Assembly (NCBI GenBank): GCA_045613765.1
Contig: JAZLBO010000012.1
Span: 1 to 64,000, forward strand
Origin: RGIG4097 sp045613765
GTDB taxonomy: Bacteria; Bacillota; Clostridia; Christensenellales; CAG-917
DNA length: 64,000 bases
Direction of reading: 5' to 3'
The notes beneath the pieces are model-generated. The model saw only the letters and a list, made by a program, of their open reading frames with translations, did no database searches and was not told the origin of the DNA. This document shows, piece by piece, positions 43,998 through 52,652 of the stretch (its first letter is position 1; the number at the start of each line of letters is the position of its first letter). The position numbers and the translations under genes are program-made.

Positions 43998-45146
43998 TTA
44001 TTTTGCTCCTATGGAATAAGTATATTTTCTTGCCTCAATGTCTATGCGTGTAACATCATCAAGGGCAACATCTCCCACTTTTTCAAATTTTGCAAGTACT
44101 TTTTCAAGTTTGGTGGGAATATCTGTCAATTTAATTTTGTATTTGAGATATTGTTCTACAAGGACTTCGTCTGCTGCAGAAACTGCAATGCAAGCACCGT
44201 CCCCACGTTTTGCCATTTCTCTTGCGAGTTTAAGGCAAGGGAATTTATCGTAATCGGGTTCTTCAAACGTGAGAGAACCAAGATCTGTCAGTTTCAAGGG
44301 TGCAACACTTGCTGTGTTCTTTTCAGGATAATATAATGCTCTTTCAATAGACAATGCAATATTTGGTGTAGAAAGCAAAGCCTTTATACTATTATCGCTG
44401 AATTCCACCATTGAGTGAATTACGCTTTCACGATGGATAACAACATCAATTTTGTCTTGTGGGACTTCAAAGAGATGCATTGCTTCAATAATTTCAAGAC
44501 CTTTGTTGAAAAGTGTCGCTGAATCTATTGTGATCTTTTTGCCCATTTTCCAAACGGGGTGCGCCAATGCTTGTTCAGGTGTGACTTTTGCAAATTGTGT
44601 TTTTGGCACGTCACGAAGTGCGCCGCCACTTGCTGTGAGAATAAGTTTTTTGATGTATTTATCATTTTCCCCTTCAAGACAAGATGCAATTGCCGAGTGC
44701 TCTGTGTCAAGGGGTATGATTTTGCCACCGTATTTTCTTTCAAGTGCCTTGAGATGTCTTCCTGCTGCAACAATGCTTTCTTTATTTGCGATTGCAAGAG
44801 TGCCACCACGTTTCAAGACTGCCACTGCAGACCACAATCCTGCAATGCCACTGACAGCAGAAACAACTATATCTGCAGGGATTTCTGCCAATTCTTCAAG
44901 AGAGCCAAGGCATTTTGTATTCTTTTCGTCTTCAAGGAAGTCAAAGAGTGAACTTTGCACTTCAACTGCACCACCGGGGAAATAATAATGGGTGGGATTG
45001 TATTTTGTGATTTGTTGACGCAGGAGATTTTCGTTTGAATATGCCGAAAGCCCGACCACTTTGAAGCGATCGGGGTGTTTTGAAATTGCATTGAGCACTT
45101 GGACGCCAACTGCGCCAGTACTGCCTAAAATTGTAACTGTTTTCAT
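43998..45146 (-). CDS. dxr: 1-deoxy-D-xylulose 5-phosphate reductoisomerase
   Basis: Dxr converts DXP to MEP with NADPH. The 382-aa protein shows the nucleotide loop LGSTGAVGVQVLNAI, the metal and substrate residues in PLDTEHSAIASCLEG, the flexible loop LTASGGALRDVP, HPVWKMGKKITIDSATLFNKGLE and the C-terminal helical domain. Length is normal. It belongs to the cdsA-dxr-rseP-ispG run for isoprenoid and envelope supply. Confidence 0.97.
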   Translation of the reverse strand: MKTVTILGSTGAVGVQVLNAISKHPDRFKVVGLSAYSNENLLRQQITKYNPTHYYFPGGAVEVQSSLFDFLEDEKNTKCLGSLEELAEIPADIVVSAVSGIAGLWSAVAVLKRGGTLAIANKESIVAAGRHLKALERKYGGKIIPLDTEHSAIASCLEGENDKYIKKLILTASGGALRDVPKTQFAKVTPEQALAHPVWKMGKKITIDSATLFNKGLEIIEAMHLFEVPQDKIDVVIHRESVIHSMVEFSDNSIKALLSTPNIALSIERALYYPEKNTASVAPLKLTDLGSLTFEEPDYDKFPCLKLAREMAKRGDGACIAVSAADEVLVEQYLKYKIKLTDIPTKLEKVLAKFEKVGDVALDDVTRIDIEARKYTYSIGAK

Positions 45147-45217
45147 ATTGTATCCGTCAATGTGTAGTCGACTTAAGACAACTTTTGCAGTGTTTCACTG
45201 CCAGTGTTTTATTGTAA

Positions 45218-45240
45218 AATCTAAAACAAAGTTTTAGATT
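45218..45240 (-). other. Perfect hairpin between cdsA and dxr
   Basis: AATCTAAAAC (45218-45227) and GTTTTAGATT (45231-45240) form a 10-bp perfect stem with an AAA loop in the 116-bp gap. No clear T-run follows on either strand, so it may be an mRNA-stability or processing element, not a terminator. Confidence 0.5.
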
Positions 45241-45262
45241 GTGTGTTCAAAATTGTATCTTT

Positions 45263-46231
45263 TTAATATCCGTAGATGCAAAGCATTGCAATTGACATAA
45301 TCACAAGGCTGAATGTGATGCTGTCAAGTCTGTCCATGACGCCACCGTGTCCGGGGAAAATCTTGCCGTAGTCCTTGACGCCGATTGCACGCTTGATTCT
45401 TGATGCTGCAAGGTCACCAAGTTGACCGACCACTGCTCCAACTAAGCCTATTGTAAGGAAAATAAGTGCTGATTTCCATTCCCAACCATCGACTGTATGT
45501 GCAATGACGGGTTGATAGACTTGTCCACTTGGTGCAACATTTACCACTGAGAAGTATTCAAATACTGTCCAGAAGATGATTGCCACTGCCATGCCACCAA
45601 CAAGACCACCAACTGCACCGGAAATTGTTTTCTTGGGGCTGATTGTGGGGCAAAGTTTTTTGCCTTTGATGAGTGAGCCAAACCAATATGCAAAGCAGTC
45701 ACAACCACAAGGAAGTGCGATTGCCATAAAGATTGTGAAGACTGCATAATATTTATAGGACAAACCCCATGCCATTGCCATAAACAATGTGGGATAAATG
45801 AGAATAAATACGTTTACCAACAAATCGTTTAGATTACAACCGTCTTTTAATGCCTTTTCTGTCAATTCTTCTTGCTTTACGTCTTTTGAAGGACGGAAAG
45901 TGAATTCGATAAGTACTGCCATCACACCCAAGAGCAAGACGCAAAGGACTGCAAGGAAACCGACATTGGTTTTGATACCTGATTCGCCTGCAAGGAAATG
46001 TTGTGCAAGATAAAATGCAGGATATGCAAGTGTCAACACTATGATTGATGGAGCAAGGAACACTCTTCTACCTGCGCCCTTGAAGCATTGATGCAATTCC
46101 CACACTGCGCCTGCAGTAAAGAGCAAGATCAATACGTCAACAAAGATTGCGCTCACAAAGTGAGATCCAACGATAATACCTATAAGCAAAATTCCAAGGC
46201 AAATGCCTGTGATTGTTCTCTTAATAAACAT
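45263..46231 (-). CDS. cdsA: Phosphatidate cytidylyltransferase CdsA
   Basis: CdsA makes CDP-diacylglycerol from phosphatidic acid and CTP. The 322-aa polytopic protein has about eight hydrophobic segments and the family signature near the C-terminus, KDYGKIFPGHGGVMDRLDSITFS, with DCFAYWFGSLIKGKKLCPTISPKKT in the middle. An insert of about 30 charged residues near 110-135 (RPSKDVKQEELTEKALKDG) is not usual. It follows uppS by 64 bp. Confidence 0.95.
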   Translation of the reverse strand: MFIKRTITGICLGILLIGIIVGSHFVSAIFVDVLILLFTAGAVWELHQCFKGAGRRVFLAPSIIVLTLAYPAFYLAQHFLAGESGIKTNVGFLAVLCVLLLGVMAVLIEFTFRPSKDVKQEELTEKALKDGCNLNDLLVNVFILIYPTLFMAMAWGLSYKYYAVFTIFMAIALPCGCDCFAYWFGSLIKGKKLCPTISPKKTISGAVGGLVGGMAVAIIFWTVFEYFSVVNVAPSGQVYQPVIAHTVDGWEWKSALIFLTIGLVGAVVGQLGDLAASRIKRAIGVKDYGKIFPGHGGVMDRLDSITFSLVIMSIAMLCIYGY

Positions 46232-46295
46232 AATTTATCCTATGTTGTCCACAAAATTATTAGTATTTTGCCGTCAAAATACCCAATTTGCAGAC

Positions 46296-46949
46296 TTATG
46301 CACCAAAGGTGCGATTTCTTTTTTCAAAAAGTTCAATTATTTTGTCCACATCAGTTTCGTCCATATCTGGCCAATTTTTCACAAGGAAAATAAGTTCGGC
46401 ATAGGCAGATTCGTAAAGCATAAAGTTGCTCAAACGCATTTCTCCACCCGTACGGACTATGCAATCTATTGCAGGAAGATGTGAACTTGACAAGGCTCTT
46501 TCAAAGTTTTCCTTTGTAAAGTTGCCGTGTGAAAAACAAATTTCGGCAGCGTGAAGAATATCTTCTCTGCCACCATAGTTGAAACAGATGTTGAGCACCG
46601 TGCCTTGATTGTCTTTGGTACGGTCTTCAACTTCACAGATGCTATCCTCAAGATAATCAGGCAAAGAGGCAATGTCCCCAGAGTATGTGATTTTGGTGTC
46701 GCCTTCATAGTTTCTGTTGAAAGTATCAACAACTTTGAAGATGGCTTCCTTTTCACTGTCGGGTCTTGCCCAGTTTTCAGTTGAAAATGCGTAAACTGAA
46801 ACGGCTTCTATGCCCCGTTCCTTACATCTTTGAATAACACGACGCAGGGCTAAAAGCCCTGCGGGATATCCATCGGCACGAGATAGACCATGTTCTGTTG
46901 CCCATCTACCATTGCCATCCATTATAAAGCCAATATGTCTTGGTATCAT
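46296..46949 (-). CDS. uppS: Undecaprenyl diphosphate synthase UppS
   Basis: UppS extends farnesyl diphosphate to the C55 carrier for cell-wall synthesis. From the ATG at 46949, which shares one base with the frr stop (TAATG), the protein has 217 aa with HIGFIMDGNGRWATEHG, VYAFSTENWARP, CFNYGGREDI and RTGGEMRLSNFMLYESAYAELIF. It is somewhat shorter than the usual 230-250 aa at the C-terminus. Confidence 0.96.
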   Translation of the reverse strand: MIPRHIGFIMDGNGRWATEHGLSRADGYPAGLLALRRVIQRCKERGIEAVSVYAFSTENWARPDSEKEAIFKVVDTFNRNYEGDTKITYSGDIASLPDYLEDSICEVEDRTKDNQGTVLNICFNYGGREDILHAAEICFSHGNFTKENFERALSSSHLPAIDCIVRTGGEMRLSNFMLYESAYAELIFLVKNWPDMDETDVDKIIELFEKRNRTFGA

Positions 46950-47524
46950 TAGATTTCGAGGATTTCTGCTTCCTTGTTCTTGCACATCTTTTCGACGTCT
47001 TCAACTGCTTTTGCAAGTGCTTTGTCAACGTCTGCTGTGAGATCTTTGAGATCGTCTTCTGTGATGTCTGATGATTTTTCAAGTTTCTTGAGTTCATCAA
47101 TAGCATCACGACGTGCATTACGAAGGACAACTTTGGTGTTTTCACAGCCTGCTTTCACGTCTTTGACAAGCCCCTTTCTTCTTTCTTGTGTGAGTTCGGG
47201 GAAAACAAGACGGATGACAATACCATCATTGTTGGGTGTCACGCCAAGGTTTGCTGCAAGGATTGCCTTTTCAACGTTCTTAAGTTGTGATTTGTCCCAA
47301 ACTGAAATGACAATAAGTCTTGCTTCGGGGACTGTGATGTTTGCCATTTTGTTGAGTTGTGTTTCAACACCATAGTAATCAACAAAAACTCTGTCAAGAA
47401 GGTGGGGGTTGGCACGGCCTGCTCTGACCATCTTAAGTTCGCTTTCGTAGTTGTTGGTTGTCTTTGCAAATTTTTCTTGCATATCGTCGAAAATCATATC
47501 GACCAATTCGATTCCGTATGACAT
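46949..47524 (-). CDS. frr: Ribosome recycling factor
   Basis: RRF, with EF-G, splits post-termination ribosomes. From the ATG at 47524, preceded by AGGAGG, the protein has 191 aa, including ELKMVRAGRANPHLLDRVFVDYYG and LTQERRKGLVKDVK, close to the normal 185. The upstream in-frame ATG at 47551 lies on the other side of the ribosome binding site and is not used. Its stop overlaps the uppS start. Confidence 0.97.
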   Translation of the reverse strand: MSYGIELVDMIFDDMQEKFAKTTNNYESELKMVRAGRANPHLLDRVFVDYYGVETQLNKMANITVPEARLIVISVWDKSQLKNVEKAILAANLGVTPNNDGIVIRLVFPELTQERRKGLVKDVKAGCENTKVVLRNARRDAIDELKKLEKSSDITEDDLKDLTADVDKALAKAVEDVEKMCKNKEAEILEI

Positions 47525-47620
47525 AAATTGCCTCCTATTATTAACTGACAATAATTATACCAAAGTATAATTAAAAAATCAAGACATTTATTTTTCTTTA
47601 GAGTTATTAATAAAATTAAT

Positions 47621-47647
47621 AAAAGAACGGAAAGTTTCCGTTCTTTT
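47621..47647 (-). terminator. Hairpin terminator between pyrH and frr
   Basis: AAAAGAACGGAAA (47621-47633) is the reverse complement of 47635-47647. On the minus strand the stem ends in TTTT and runs into an AT-rich tail. It probably ends the pyrH transcript. Confidence 0.75.
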
Positions 47648-47697
47648 AATTTGTTTGATATTTACCGTTGGTTTTGTAAATTGATCCGTTTAGAATA

Positions 47698-48408
47698 TCA
47701 CTTTCCAACAAATGTGCCAACCTTTTCGCCACACACTGCGTTTTGCATTGCATCCTTTTCCATAAGGCTAAATGCGATGACGGGAATATTGTTTTCCATG
47801 CACATTGTGATTGCAGTTGTGTCTGTTGCTTTCAAACCTTTTGCGATAACATCCATATATGAGATGTGGTCATATTTCTTTGCATCGGGGTTTGTTTTGG
47901 GGTCGCTATCATAAACACCGTCAACATTTTTGGCAAGAAGAAGTGCATCTGCGCCAACTTGTGCTGCTTTCAATGCTGCGCCAGTGTCTGTTGAGAAATA
48001 GGGATTGCCTGTTCCACATGCGAAAATGATGATTCTACCCTTTTCAAAGTGACGGAGTGCTCTCTTGAAGATGAAGGGCTCTGCCACGTCAGGCATGGCA
48101 AGTTCTGTCATAACTCTTGATGCAACACCACTTCTTTCGATTTTGTCTTGGATTGCAAGTGCGTTGATGACTGTTGCAATCATACCCATGTGGTCTGCAG
48201 TTGTGCGATTCATTTCTGCATCGGCTTGTCTGCCACGCCAGAAGTTGCCTGCACCAACAACGATACCTATTTCTGCGCCAAGTTTCTTGACTTCAAGGAT
48301 TTGATTGACAACAAATGACAGTTTGTCATTGTCGATGCCCATACCATTTTCTTTTGCAAGGGCTTCGCCTGAAATTTTGATGATTACTCTCTTGTATTTT
48401 ATTGACAT
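47698..48408 (-). CDS. pyrH: Uridylate kinase PyrH
   Basis: PyrH phosphorylates UMP to UDP and is the bacterial-type amino-acid-kinase-fold enzyme. The 236-aa protein shows YKRVIIKISGEALA, GIVVGAGNFWRG, ADHMGMIATVINALA, GTGNPYFSTDTGAALKA and KNVDGVYDSDPKTNPDAKKY. It lies between tsf and frr, as in nearly all Firmicutes, but is bounded by terminators on both sides, so it may have its own promoter. Confidence 0.97.
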   Translation of the reverse strand: MSIKYKRVIIKISGEALAKENGMGIDNDKLSFVVNQILEVKKLGAEIGIVVGAGNFWRGRQADAEMNRTTADHMGMIATVINALAIQDKIERSGVASRVMTELAMPDVAEPFIFKRALRHFEKGRIIIFACGTGNPYFSTDTGAALKAAQVGADALLLAKNVDGVYDSDPKTNPDAKKYDHISYMDVIAKGLKATDTTAITMCMENNIPVIAFSLMEKDAMQNAVCGEKVGTFVGK

Positions 48409-48443
48409 TTATTGTTCCTCACATACAAGTTTTATAAAAAAGT

Positions 48444-48475
48444 GCAAAAAAAGGGAACGCAGATGCGTCCCCTTT
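48444..48475 (-). terminator. Terminator of the rpsB-tsf operon
   Basis: Minus-strand stem AAAGGGGACGC / GCGTTCCCTTT (48475-48465 with 48460-48450), with one G-U pair and a 4-nt loop, is followed by TTTTTT (48449-48444). It is a strong terminator after tsf. Confidence 0.93.
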
Positions 48476-48482
48476 AAGTGAT

Positions 48483-49352
48483 TTACTTAAGGCCTGCTTG
48501 TGCCATAACTTCTTCTGCGAAGTTTTCTTCTCTCTTTTGGAGACCTTCGCCCATTGCGTAGCGGACGAAACGGAAGATCTTTGCATTGCCGTTATCTTTG
48601 AGATATTGACCAATTGTAAGATCGCCATTTTTGACGAAAACTTGGTCGAGCAAGCAGATTTCTTTGAAGAACTTGTTGATTCTGCCTTCGATCATCTTTT
48701 CGATGATTGCAAGGGGCTTGGGATTTTCTTCATTGAGTGATTGTGCCTTCAAGATTTCTTTTTCGTGTTCAACAACGTCTGCGGGGACTTGGTCCTTGCT
48801 GATGTATTGTGCAGATGCTGCTGCGATTTGAAGTGCTACGTCGTGAAGGACTTCGTCCTTGCAGCAACCACATGCTTCAACCATAACACCAATCTTGCCA
48901 CCCATGTGGATGTATGTGTCAACTTTGCTGTCGTTGCTTGCGAAAACTGTGAAACGACGGATTGAAAGCTTTTCGCCCATCTTCATAACGTATTCGTTTG
49001 TGACGGGTGTCATTGCTGTGATGACTTCTTCAAGTGATGCGTTATCATTGTCAAGAATATAGTCTGCAACTTGACCAACATATTCACGGAATACGGGACC
49101 GCCTGCGACGAAGTCTGATTCACAGTTGACTTCGAGAAGGACGCTCTTGCCGTTCTTGCTTGCTGCGAAGACGATGCCTTCTGCTGCAATACGTGATTCT
49201 TTCTTTGCTGCTGTTGCGATACCTTTTTCTCTAAGATAGTCGATTGCGGCTTCCATATCGCCATCGGTTGCGACGAGTGCTTTCTTGCAGTCCATCATAC
49301 CGACACCGGTTCTGCCACGGAGTTCCATAACATCTTTGCTTGTGAATGCCAT
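48483..49352 (-). CDS. tsf: Translation elongation factor Ts
   Basis: EF-Ts recycles EF-Tu by releasing GDP. The 289-aa protein has the UBA-like N-terminus (VMELRGRTGVGMMDCKKALVATDGDMEAAIDYLREKG) and the TDFVAG-like core motif CESDFVAGGPVF. It ends with a coiled-coil and C-terminal module. AAGGAG precedes the ATG, and rpsB lies 26 bp upstream. Confidence 0.98.
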   Translation of the reverse strand: MAFTSKDVMELRGRTGVGMMDCKKALVATDGDMEAAIDYLREKGIATAAKKESRIAAEGIVFAASKNGKSVLLEVNCESDFVAGGPVFREYVGQVADYILDNDNASLEEVITAMTPVTNEYVMKMGEKLSIRRFTVFASNDSKVDTYIHMGGKIGVMVEACGCCKDEVLHDVALQIAAASAQYISKDQVPADVVEHEKEILKAQSLNEENPKPLAIIEKMIEGRINKFFKEICLLDQVFVKNGDLTIGQYLKDNGNAKIFRFVRYAMGEGLQKREENFAEEVMAQAGLK

Positions 49353-49378
49353 ATATATTCTCCTTTCAGTGTTTCGTA

Positions 49379-50191
49379 TTAGTTTTGGCTTTCTTTTTCT
49401 GCGATTGCTTTTTCAAGTGCGTCTGCAGGTGAGAGTTTTTCTTCAACAACGGGTGCTTCGACGGGTTGTTCTGCGACTACTTCTTTTGCTTTGGGTGCAG
49501 TGTATGATTCACCTTGCTTGCCTTCGATAACTGCGTCTGCCATGAGTGATGCGAAGAGTTGGATTGCACGGATTGCATCGTCATTGCCGGGGATAACGTA
49601 GTCAACGAGATCGGGATCACAGTTTGTGTCAACGACTGCTACGATGGGGATGTTGAGTTTGCGTGCTTCTTTGATTGCGTTTTCTTCTTTCTTGAGGTCA
49701 ACTACGAACAAGCAACCGGGAAGGTTACGCATGCTCTTGATACCACCAAGGTTCTTTTCGAGTTCATCACGTTCTTTCTTGAGTGCGATGACTTCTTTCT
49801 TGGGGAGCATTTCAAATTCGCCAATGATTTCTCTTTGGTTGATTTTGTTGAGTCTGTCGATACGTGTACGGATGGTCTTGAAGTTTGTGAGTGTGCCACC
49901 GAGCCATCTTTGGTTGATGTAGAACATATCGCAACGTTCTGCTTCTTGTTGGATTGCATCTTGTGCTTGTTTCTTTGTGCCGACGAAAAGAACTGACTTT
50001 CCTTCTGCTGCGATGCTCTTCACAAATTGATATGCTGCTTCAACGTGATCGACTGAAATTGCAAGGTCAATGATGTGAATATCATTACGTTGTGTGTAGA
50101 TGTACTTTGCCATCTTGGGGTTCCAGCGTTTTGTCTGGTGACCGAAGTGTACGCCTGCTTCAAGCAAGGTCTTCATTGATGTTACTGCCAT
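49379..50191 (-). CDS. rpsB: Ribosomal protein S2
   Basis: This 270-aa protein is small-subunit protein S2: MKTLLEAGVHFGHQTKRWNPKM, YTQRNDIHIIDL, FVGTKKQAQDAIQQEAERC and the closing YVIPGNDDAIRAIQLF. It has a C-terminal extension of about 40 residues rich in Ala, Glu, Pro and Val (about 225-270) that Bacillus S2 lacks. An AGGAGG site precedes the ATG. A structured leader lies upstream. Confidence 0.98.
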   Translation of the reverse strand: MAVTSMKTLLEAGVHFGHQTKRWNPKMAKYIYTQRNDIHIIDLAISVDHVEAAYQFVKSIAAEGKSVLFVGTKKQAQDAIQQEAERCDMFYINQRWLGGTLTNFKTIRTRIDRLNKINQREIIGEFEMLPKKEVIALKKERDELEKNLGGIKSMRNLPGCLFVVDLKKEENAIKEARKLNIPIVAVVDTNCDPDLVDYVIPGNDDAIRAIQLFASLMADAVIEGKQGESYTAPKAKEVVAEQPVEAPVVEEKLSPADALEKAIAEKESQN

Positions 50192-50321
50192 GTTTTAGGC
50201 CTCCTAAATTTGTTTATTACCTCCCTCGGCTTCAGCGAATTGGCTACCTTACGGAACAACCAAAACTCCACCGAAGTGTGCGGTGCGTGTGTATTGTATA
50301 ATAAATAAAATTATTTTGCAA
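50192..50321 (-). promoter_or_regulatory. rpsB promoter and structured 5' leader (candidate ribosomal-protein leader)
   Basis: On the minus strand TTGCAA (50321-50316), 17 bp, then TACAAT (50298-50293) form the promoter, with a start near 50286. The roughly 95-nt leader can fold into an outer helix (50277-50270 with 50238-50231), an inner helix (50264-50258 with 50247-50241) and a CC-GUAA-GG cap with a GNRA-type tetraloop (50255-50248). Leaders of ribosomal-protein operons often bind their own product; S2 control here is inference. Confidence 0.6.
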
Positions 50322-50364
50322 GAAAATTAAACAACTTTTTCGTCAAAATTTTGATTTTTTTCAA

Positions 50365-50682
50365 TTAGTTGTTTTCTTCCCCGTCCCATTCTTCAAGCAT
50401 TGCGATAAATTCGTTGAAAACTTTTTCAAGAACTGCTTCGTCTTCAATGGGTGCAAAGTTTGAGTTTCCGTCCTTATCTTCAATGATTTCATAGATGAGA
50501 ACTTCGTCGTCTGCGATGTCGGGAAGTTGTTCAACGGGTTTCATGACGATATACCATTTGTTGTCAACGTCAAGAGTTGCAAGTTCAAAAAATTCTTCGT
50601 CTTTGTCTGTTGCTTCGTTGTAAAGAACGATAATATCATCGTCTTCTGCTACGCCCATTTGATCCTTGAAATAATCTGCCAT
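50365..50682 (-). CDS. DUF1292 domain protein (YrzB-like)
   Basis: This 105-aa, strongly acidic, soluble protein has the DUF1292 pattern: DDDIIVLYNEATDKDEEFFELATLDVDNKWYIVMKPV. The family is widespread in Firmicutes, usually next to ruvX (yqgF) as here, and has no known function. The ATG follows AAGGAGCA. The gap to ruvX is 56 bp. Confidence 0.9.
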   Translation of the reverse strand: MADYFKDQMGVAEDDDIIVLYNEATDKDEEFFELATLDVDNKWYIVMKPVEQLPDIADDEVLIYEIIEDKDGNSNFAPIEDEAVLEKVFNEFIAMLEEWDGEENN

Positions 50683-50738
50683 AATGTGCTCCTTATGTTT
50701 TGCGATTTCGCTTTATTTTTATTTTTCGGTATTCTAAC

Positions 50739-51170
50739 CTATCTTTTTCTATAAAATTGACCATCAAGATATGATTGCAAAATGATTGTTGCTGCCACTT
50801 TGTCAATGACGGTTTTACGTTTTTCGCGGCGTACGTCTGCGCTTATGAGCAAGTTTTCTGCAGACACGGTTGTAAGACGCTCGTCAACGTAAATAATATC
50901 AAGACCACTTGCCTCTCTAAGTGCCTCGCCGAATTCTCTTGTGACTTCCACTCTTGGACCTTCAGTGCCATCCATGTTCAAGGGTAAACCAATGACAAAA
51001 GCGTCGGCATCTTCAGTTTTTGCATAATTTACAAAATACTTGATGTCGTCTTCAAAAGTTTTGCCTTTACGCACATAAGTTTCTCTTGGATTTGCAGTTA
51101 TGCCGAGCATATCACTCACTGCAACACCAATTCGTACATCACCAATATCCAGTGCAACTTTTCTTTTCAT
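50739..51170 (-). CDS. ruvX: Putative pre-16S rRNA nuclease / RuvX (YqgF)
   Basis: This 143-aa RNase H-like protein starts KVALDIGDVRIGVAVSDMLG, with the first catalytic Asp, and has FVIGLPLNMDGTEGPR and DIIYVDERLTTVSAE with the later acidic residues. In E. coli YqgF is needed for 16S rRNA 5' processing; a Holliday-junction role was proposed from the fold. It lies 21 bp after rarA. Confidence 0.95.
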   Translation of the reverse strand: MKRKVALDIGDVRIGVAVSDMLGITANPRETYVRKGKTFEDDIKYFVNYAKTEDADAFVIGLPLNMDGTEGPRVEVTREFGEALREASGLDIIYVDERLTTVSAENLLISADVRREKRKTVIDKVAATIILQSYLDGQFYRKR

Positions 51171-51191
51171 AATCTCTTTTTCAATAGTAAA

Positions 51192-52523
51192 CTATTGATT
51201 GTGTCTGTATGTATCCCCATTTTTTTGAGGTTTCATTGTTTTTCTTGCTTGTTGTCTTTCTTTTATAACCTTTTCAAAGCCATTTTCTGTGGGGTCATAA
51301 AATACTGCATCTTTGATTTCGTCCGGCAAGTATTGTTGTTCAACCCAGCCACCAAAATCGTGAGGATATTTATATCCGGACACTTTTTCTGTTTTGAAAT
51401 TTGTGTCACGAAGATAAAGTGGCACGCTTTCATGCTTGATTGTCTTCACTGCTTGCTCTGCACTGTAAAGTGCTTCCACAACTCTATTTGACTTGGGTGC
51501 TTCTGCCACGTAAATTATGCCTTCCACAAGAGGTATTCTTCCTTCAGGCAAGCCTATTTTTTCAAATGCCTGCATAGCAGAAACTGCCACGTTGAGTGCA
51601 TTTGGATCTGCAAGACCAACATCTTCTGCGGCGTGTATAACAATTCTTCTTGCAATGAGCATAGGATCGCAACCTGCTTCAAGAAGTCGCTCTGCCCAAT
51701 ATATTGCTGCATTTGAATCACTGCCACGCATACTCTTTATGAAGGCGGAAATGATGTCATAATACATGCTTTCATCAAATGACAATGCCTTCTTTTGGAT
51801 TGATTGCTCTGCCACTTCTTTTGTTATGCAAATATCACCATCACTATTGGCGTGAGTTGTCAGTGCTGCAAGTTCAAGAGCGTTGAGTGCAGTACGCAAA
51901 TCTCCACCAGATGCCCAAGCGAGATGATGCAATGCATCATCATCTGCTTTTATTTGCATAAATCCAATGCCACGATCCTTGTCTTCTATTGCTCTTTTAA
52001 GACCAACCAAAATATCTTTTTCGGTCAAGCGTGAGAACTCAAAAACACGGCATCTTGACACTATTGCTCGTGTCATATTTGCATAGGGATTTTCTGTGGT
52101 TGAGCCAATGAAAATGATATGACCTTGTTCAACTGCTTGCAAAACACTGTCACTCTGTGCTTTATTCCATCTGTGACACTCATCAAGGAGCAAATAAGTC
52201 TTCTTTCCGTACATACGAAGAAGATCTTTTGCCTCATCAATAACTCTTTTTGCATCAGCAACACCTGCTGTCACTGCATTGAGTTTGACAAAATTGGCAT
52301 TTGTGTTCTCTGCAATGATGTTTGCAAGTGTTGTCTTGCCTGTGCCGGGAGGACCGTAAAAGATGCAACTGCCAAGACGCCCTGCAGAAATTGCACGACG
52401 AAGCAACGAGCCATCTCCGACAATCTTTGATTGTCCAATAAACTCGTCTATTGTTCTTGGGCGCATTCTCTCGGCGAGAGGCGCAAGTTTTTCTTCATGA
52501 TTTTGAAGGTCAAATAAATCCAT
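51192..52523 (-). CDS. rarA: Replication-associated recombination protein A (RarA/MgsA AAA+ ATPase)
   Basis: This 443-aa AAA+ clamp-loader-like ATPase acts at stalled forks. It shows RPRTIDEFIGQSKIVG, Walker A FYGPPGTGKTTLANIIA, Walker B LLLDECHRWNKAQSD, the sensor GSTTENPYANM and the C-terminal tetramerisation region with KYPHDFGGWVEQQYLP. In Walker B the usual DEIH is DECH. Length is standard. It begins the rarA-ruvX-DUF1292 minus-strand run. Confidence 0.96.
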   Translation of the reverse strand: MDLFDLQNHEEKLAPLAERMRPRTIDEFIGQSKIVGDGSLLRRAISAGRLGSCIFYGPPGTGKTTLANIIAENTNANFVKLNAVTAGVADAKRVIDEAKDLLRMYGKKTYLLLDECHRWNKAQSDSVLQAVEQGHIIFIGSTTENPYANMTRAIVSRCRVFEFSRLTEKDILVGLKRAIEDKDRGIGFMQIKADDDALHHLAWASGGDLRTALNALELAALTTHANSDGDICITKEVAEQSIQKKALSFDESMYYDIISAFIKSMRGSDSNAAIYWAERLLEAGCDPMLIARRIVIHAAEDVGLADPNALNVAVSAMQAFEKIGLPEGRIPLVEGIIYVAEAPKSNRVVEALYSAEQAVKTIKHESVPLYLRDTNFKTEKVSGYKYPHDFGGWVEQQYLPDEIKDAVFYDPTENGFEKVIKERQQARKTMKPQKNGDTYRHNQ

Positions 52524-52652
52524 ACATGTTTATTATAATAAAAATTTCAAAAAAGTAAAGACCAAATCTACCATTTTGTAGATATTTCATATATTTTTCT
52601 TAACGTCCTATCCTTCGTAATTAAATTAGATCGTCAATTCAAATGTGCAAAA

